NCBI RefSeq assembly: GCF_014529535.1
Contig: NC_050736.1
Span: 4,836,001 to 4,900,000, forward strand
Direction of reading: 5' to 3'
DNA: 64,000 bases
DNA from: Bradysia coprophila
Taxonomy: Eukaryota > Arthropoda > Insecta > Diptera > Sciaridae
Part shown: positions 59,782 to 64,000 of the stretch, one piece after another
Position numbering within the stretch: the first letter of the stretch is position 1
How the letters are laid out: each line of letters opens with the position of its first letter
Position numbers and translations under genes: made by a program
Notes under the pieces: model-generated
What the model saw: the letters and a program-made list of their open reading frames with translations, nothing else
What the model was told of the DNA's origin: nothing
Databases searched by the model: none

Positions 59782-60800
59782 AATTGAAGTTTAACGTTCC
59801 ACTATACTAATTCACAAAGTGGGCAGGTAGTTGTACAAATTCAAAACTTTAATAACAATTCGAGTACTCGAGTAACGAAAAACTCAGACCTGATTCTATT
59901 GCGCATACACTTTGTCATGTAACTTTCGCTGTCACTGTCACTGTCAATGTTGTAAGATAAGATAGTATATGTTGAAATATCATTGTATAGTCATCGATCT
60001 TTCAGACAAACGGAAAAGAGATTAAAGTCTCTGAACAACGTAGGAAGCTCTTACGTTCTAAATGTGGTCTAAAACCACTGGTCGTACGTAGTCTAATAAA
60101 GCAACCTATTAAAACTGCTTAGATTAATGATATACATATACGGTTGCAGTCTGTTAAACTTTTTTCGAAAAGGAATTTTACCTTTGCTGACTTGAGCAGT
60201 ATTTATGTTGCGTGCGAAGATGTTTGATGTCGAACATAAATTTCTGATACAGTGAGTAATAGTAGATTACGTCCTATTTTCCAAGGTAAAGACAACGTTC
60301 TTTACAACAAAAGCTTCGAACGTTTCAGTGGAGAATGTAGGGATGAAAATGATAATTTTCTTTTCTAATTTTCACCACGCAGGCGAGAAAATAGCATGTT
60401 CCATCGTTGAACAAATATCTGGTACTAATCGCCACTTCTTCACTAAATGATCGAAATAACAATTGATCTTCTGTTGACGAGATCTTGCAAAGTGAGATAA
60501 AATGTTAAATCTAATGAAGTAATAGATTTTGTGTTTAATTCTAATGTATACTTCGAACGAAAGAAATACTGGATGATTTAATTGTTAAACTTATACGCAT
60601 TCCATATTTAAATGTTGCTACAAATTTTGTTAGACGCCTAAAAATTAGAATCCTCTCAATGCCAAAGTCACTTTCAAAGATGTTTGCTTTGCACTCTATT
60701 CTACGTAAATTGTGACTTGTAACTTGGCTTACGCTTGATTGCTAGCACGCGCACAATTCCATTGGTCCCTTCCAACACTGCGTACATCATCATTTTTAAA
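59782..60800. other. Intergenic between RTN4IP1 and the chitin-binding gene
   Basis: The genes are divergently arranged, about 1 kb apart. At 60118-60160 the words TTAGATTAATGATATACATA and TTGCAGTCTGTTAAAC faintly recall the piggyBac-like MITE right end. No promoter motif stands out. Confidence 0.35.
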
Positions 60801-61982
60801 ATGGAAACGAATTGCGTAAAATTTTTAATGATCATCGGTGTTTGTTGTGGTTTTTGACCTGTTCCAACGCTCAAGCGGACATTCATAAAAATTTGTGGTG
60901 TGAAGGAGTTGACGCAAATACCTATTCGAAACGAAACCGATTGTAGAGTTTGGATACGATGTAATAGACCGAATAGTTCTCCTTCAACAGGATTTTGCAC
61001 GAATCCTTCTTATTTCAGTGTAGAGCCGCAAAAGTGCACATCTGAAAGGGCTGCCAATTGTTTTGTTTGTCCAGATACGACATCGACTTCCTTACACTCA
61101 GTTGCAAATTCTTGTAGTCGGTTTATTCGTTGCAACGGTGGCTTCAGAGATGTCGTGTGGCATTGGTATGGGCTTTAATCCCGAAACTGATAAATGCGAA
61201 CCGGGATTTTATCGAACATGCCGTGTGAGTATATCATTATTTGTTTACGTATGCTACGATGTGATACTACGGAAGAATCTGTTTCCAAAACAGGACTGGC
61301 CCATCTAGGCTACACACAACTAATTTGTAAGAAAACCAAAAATTCGGGAATTGCCCGAATTAACACTCCGGGAATGATTTGACTTAATTGCCCACGTAAA
61401 AAATCCCAATTTCGTATCTAAGCATCTTTTCTTGAAATAACACCCAAATTGGCAGAAATCGGAGACAATTAGAGTAACAGCAATAACAGCCTAAATGCAA
61501 AATTAGGATTTTTACGTGGGAAAAACACTATTCAAATTTAAAATTTCTTTATAATGGCCTTATTTTTACCGTACCATTTCAGTTTCACGAGGAAAAATAG
61601 GTCAAAAAATAATTTGTCTTCCCTTTCTTATAAAAAATATGCATTAACTACGGCACCTATTACCGAGCCAAGTACTGGTACACCAACTTCTGATACACCA
61701 ACTTCTAATCCACCGACTTCTGATCCACCGACTTCTGATCCACCGACTTCTGATACACCAACTTCTGATACACCGACTTCAGATACATCGACTTCTGATA
61801 CACCGACTACTGATACACCGACTACTGATACACCGATTTCAACGACTACAATAATACCACCCACTGACGACCCAAGTGAAGAAATTCCGAGCGCTGATAC
61901 AACTTTAAGTACAGCCACTCCATTAATTCCCACCCATGGAATCCCATTACATTGGCAACTTGTACATAGGACTTCAACATAA
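60801..61982 (+). pseudogene. Peritrophin-like chitin-binding/mucin gene, probably disrupted
   Basis: The ATG at 60801 opens METNCVKFLMIIGVCCGF, a secretory-type start. After a TGA at 60855, or a weak 66-bp intron (60840-60905), the same frame continues as ELTQIPIRNETDC. Two CBM14-type cysteine patterns follow. The first (about 60930-61070) has DCRVWIRC ... GFCTNPSYFS ... KCTSERAANC. The second starts CPDTTSTSLHSVANSCSRFI but its remainder (SEMSCGIGMGFNPETDKC) is in another frame, so about 61135-61145 holds a 1-nt shift. A donor follows CR (GTGAGT at 61230). A second block, 61593-61982, encodes about 12 TPTSD-type pentads, a mucin-like linker. Its phase does not match the upstream exon. Either a pseudogene or sequence errors. 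It lies 1.1 kb from a GH20 gene. Confidence 0.5.
61672..61845 (+). repeat. Coding 15-bp tandem array (TPTSD)n
   Basis: About a dozen 15-bp units of the form ACACCAACTTCTGAT with variants (CCACCGACTTCTGAT, ACACCGACTACTGAT). All stay in one frame and give Thr/Pro/Ser/Asp pentads suited to O-glycosylation. Confidence 0.75.
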
Positions 61983-62436
61983 AGGTCGTCAAGCATTAAG
62001 TCAGAAGACCCTATTACGATAATGACTAGCTCACCAAATACAGTACACGAATACTACCACAGTGGATCAGCAATTTTAAATCAAATCTTAAGTTTGCATG
62101 AAATGTTCGCATAATTTTGATGGACTAGCTGCGATAACCAAATAAATGAGAATTTCAAATATTTATGCGCAAATATTTTTATTGTCTAATCCTACCGACA
62201 GTATAAAATTCCTTGGGTATGAAAATGTCAAAAACCTCTCTCTATTATGCATTTTGATGTCATATAGCTTTCATATACTGTCTGACTTACACACCAAAAT
62301 TTAGGTAGATAAATAACATCCCGAAACAAGTTCTTTCTCGGCCGAAATTTGCTAATTATACCTAAGTTTTGGAGACGTTTCGAATAAATTTCAATAGTTT
62401 ATTTGTTCGATAAAGAGTATTGCTATGTTAAGAAAA
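61983..62436. other. Intergenic
   Basis: Nothing supported here. Confidence 0.35.
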
Positions 62437-63076
62437 TATATAAGTGAGTGGTTGTTGACGGTATTGATTTAGTTTAAGTGAAGCAATGCTATTGTGTGTA
62501 TCTCGTTGTTTGTGATTAGTTATTTACTCGTGAATAGAATAATAAAAGACGGTAAGAAGGTCTACATTGTCACGAACAACTATATTACTGGAAGCTTAAA
62601 AACCTGACTCTTGAATCGATCGGAAATCTTTTTACTTTTAATGTGCAACCGGACCTTGACGACGCAATTTCTTTAATCTTGATTGTCTTTACTATTCAAT
62701 TTATTCTGTATTATATTTCAATTTAGTTATCTGGATGCATTTTTGTCTCCGTACATGTACCAGTCTTTGAGAAGACCTAGGTACTTTAATGATTGTCGAA
62801 TTAAAGTTTTGAAATCGGTCTTTATTTAGAGCAAAGCGTTACCATAAGTACGTGTCCGACCAGCATTTTTTATTTATTTAATTCGTTAATTCGTATTACT
62901 GTGAACCCAATTGAGTCAATCGTTCAACGACAGACCATTTGATCGATCAAACAAATTCGTTGACTCAGGTTTCTAGGGCAATTTTTTTAACAAAATAATT
63001 TTTTTGTTTTGTAAGCGATTTCCACGGTCAATTTATTACATTCATGTTTAACCTCTCGTATTTCTCTATTGGACAG
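62437..63076 (+). promoter_or_regulatory. Putative GH20 promoter and 5' UTR intron
   Basis: TATATAAG at 62437-62444 could be a TATA box. A good donor (GACGGTAAGAAG, GT at 62552) and a good acceptor (TTCTCTATTGGACAG ending 63076) would form a 525-bp 5' UTR intron placing the ATG at 63092 in exon 2. This is inference. Confidence 0.35.
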
Positions 63077-63091
63077 CTCAACGCATCAACG

Positions 63092-64000
63092 ATGCTGTAC
63101 ACAACGTTCCTCGTTTTGACAATATTTATAATCGTTCACACAAATGCCGTCCAAGATGTAAACGAGTAGGTAAATCTCCTGTTAATTTATGATCCTCTAC
63201 TTAGTCGAGTTCCTTACATCAATAGGCCAGTGTGGGGCTACGAATGCCTGAACAGTCGATGCGTTAAAACGCGCATCAACACAGTTTCAACAACCGAAGC
63301 AGTAAGTCTGCAAGTGTGCAAAATCTTTTGTGGAACCGACATCGGAACGTTGTGGCCGAAACCAACCGGTTCGGTGAATTTGAAAAATGTTATGGCCAAA
63401 ATTGATGTTAATTCGGTAGTGCTAAGTGCCTCAAATTATAAGGACCAAAAACGTTTTTGGGACGAGAATAGGGATCGACTGATCCAGCAAATAAAATCAA
63501 AAATTCCGCATAATGTTAAAAATGATGGCGGTAAAAGAGTTCGTATCGATATTTTGGTTGAAAGTAACGATGCCATACTCACCATGAACACCAACGAAAG
63601 CTACAAAATTGTGACTGTCGATAGAGGTGATGATATCGACGTTAAAATTGAATCACCTTCCATTTATGGAGCTAGACATGGACTGGAAACGCTATCGCAA
63701 ATGGTAGTGTTTGATGACATTCGCAGGGAATTACAAGTTAGACTTCATGTAACTTTGTCGAAGGAAGTGAGGTACTGATTTTTGTGTCTCATTCAATTAC
63801 AGATCGTTGCGGACTTTGACATTATTGATGAACCCGTATTCAAGCATCGTGGATTGCTTTTAGATACTTCACGTAACTACTTTTCCGTTGGATCAATCAA
63901 GCGTACAATTGGTACTAGTTTTGAGTCTATGAAGTCTCCGCTCATATTTTCATGATTTCTCTATCTCTAGATGGCATGGGCATGGTTAAACTCAATACAT
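63092..64000 (+). CDS. GH20 beta-N-acetylglucosaminidase, 3' end outside window
   Basis: Exons 63092-63165, 63226-63736, 63803-63911 and 63971 onward, phases agreeing; about 241 residues are visible. A signal peptide (MLYTTFLVLTIFIIVHTNAV) leads to VWGYECLNSRCVK, the cysteine-bearing start of insect chitooligosaccharidolytic enzymes. The N-terminal GH20b domain ends at SPSIYGARHGLETLSQMVVF. The TIM barrel begins with HRGLLLDTSRNYFSV (R211 binds substrate in the family) and IDGMGMVKLN. The catalytic DE pair would lie beyond the window. Such enzymes remove N-acetylglucosamine from chitin oligomers during moulting or gut digestion. Which paralogue (Hexo1/Hexo2/NAG type) cannot be told from this part. 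Confidence 0.9.

Overview
The window looks like nuclear DNA of an insect, most likely a fly of the nematoceran type. It is AT-rich, the introns are mostly 57-110 bp with GT-AG ends, and the proteins read as insect orthologues (Hey ending [10 protein letters not shown], Vasa with a short RGG N-terminus, insect-type chitin enzymes). The species call is inference; nothing in the sequence fixes it. All gene models were spliced by eye from the DNA: junction phases agree in Hey, Ctf4/WDHD1, MAN1, ENOSF1, vasa, RTN4IP1 and the GH20 gene.

Layout. 1-15.3 kb is gene-free and holds small inverted-repeat DNA elements. 15.3-19.1 kb (minus) is Hey, a Notch-target bHLH-Orange repressor; 1.5-1.8 kb upstream of its ATG lie three Su(H)/CSL-type sites in one orientation. 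21-26.2 kb is a repeat cluster with hairpins, a 1-kb inverted element carrying a hammerhead-ribozyme-like motif on each strand, and a LINE tail inserted into a piggyBac-like MITE. 26.9-30.5 kb (minus) is Ctf4/And-1/WDHD1 in 13 exons. 34.1-36.45 kb (plus) is MAN1 with a TATA box. 38.5-40.7 kb (minus) is an enolase-superfamily sugar-acid dehydratase (ENOSF1) in 10 exons. 45.5-46.4 kb (minus) is a single-exon BTB-BACK gene whose stop codon lies inside an inverted repeat. 50.3-52.6 kb (plus) is vasa. 53-57.6 kb is dense in foldback elements. 58.3-59.8 kb (minus) is RTN4IP1. 60.8-62 kb (plus) is a chitin-binding, mucin-like gene that appears disrupted. 63.1 kb to the edge (plus) is a GH20 beta-N-acetylglucosaminidase cut by the window end.

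The genes do not form one pathway. Two weak themes appear: nuclear/chromosome functions (Ctf4 at replication forks, MAN1 at the inner nuclear membrane) and two neighbouring chitin-related genes at the right end. The intergenic space is unusually rich in short non-autonomous elements, several with clear target-site duplications or nested insertions that give their relative ages. The most unusual feature is the pair of hammerhead-like motifs at 23385-23452 (minus) and 24034-24101 (plus).
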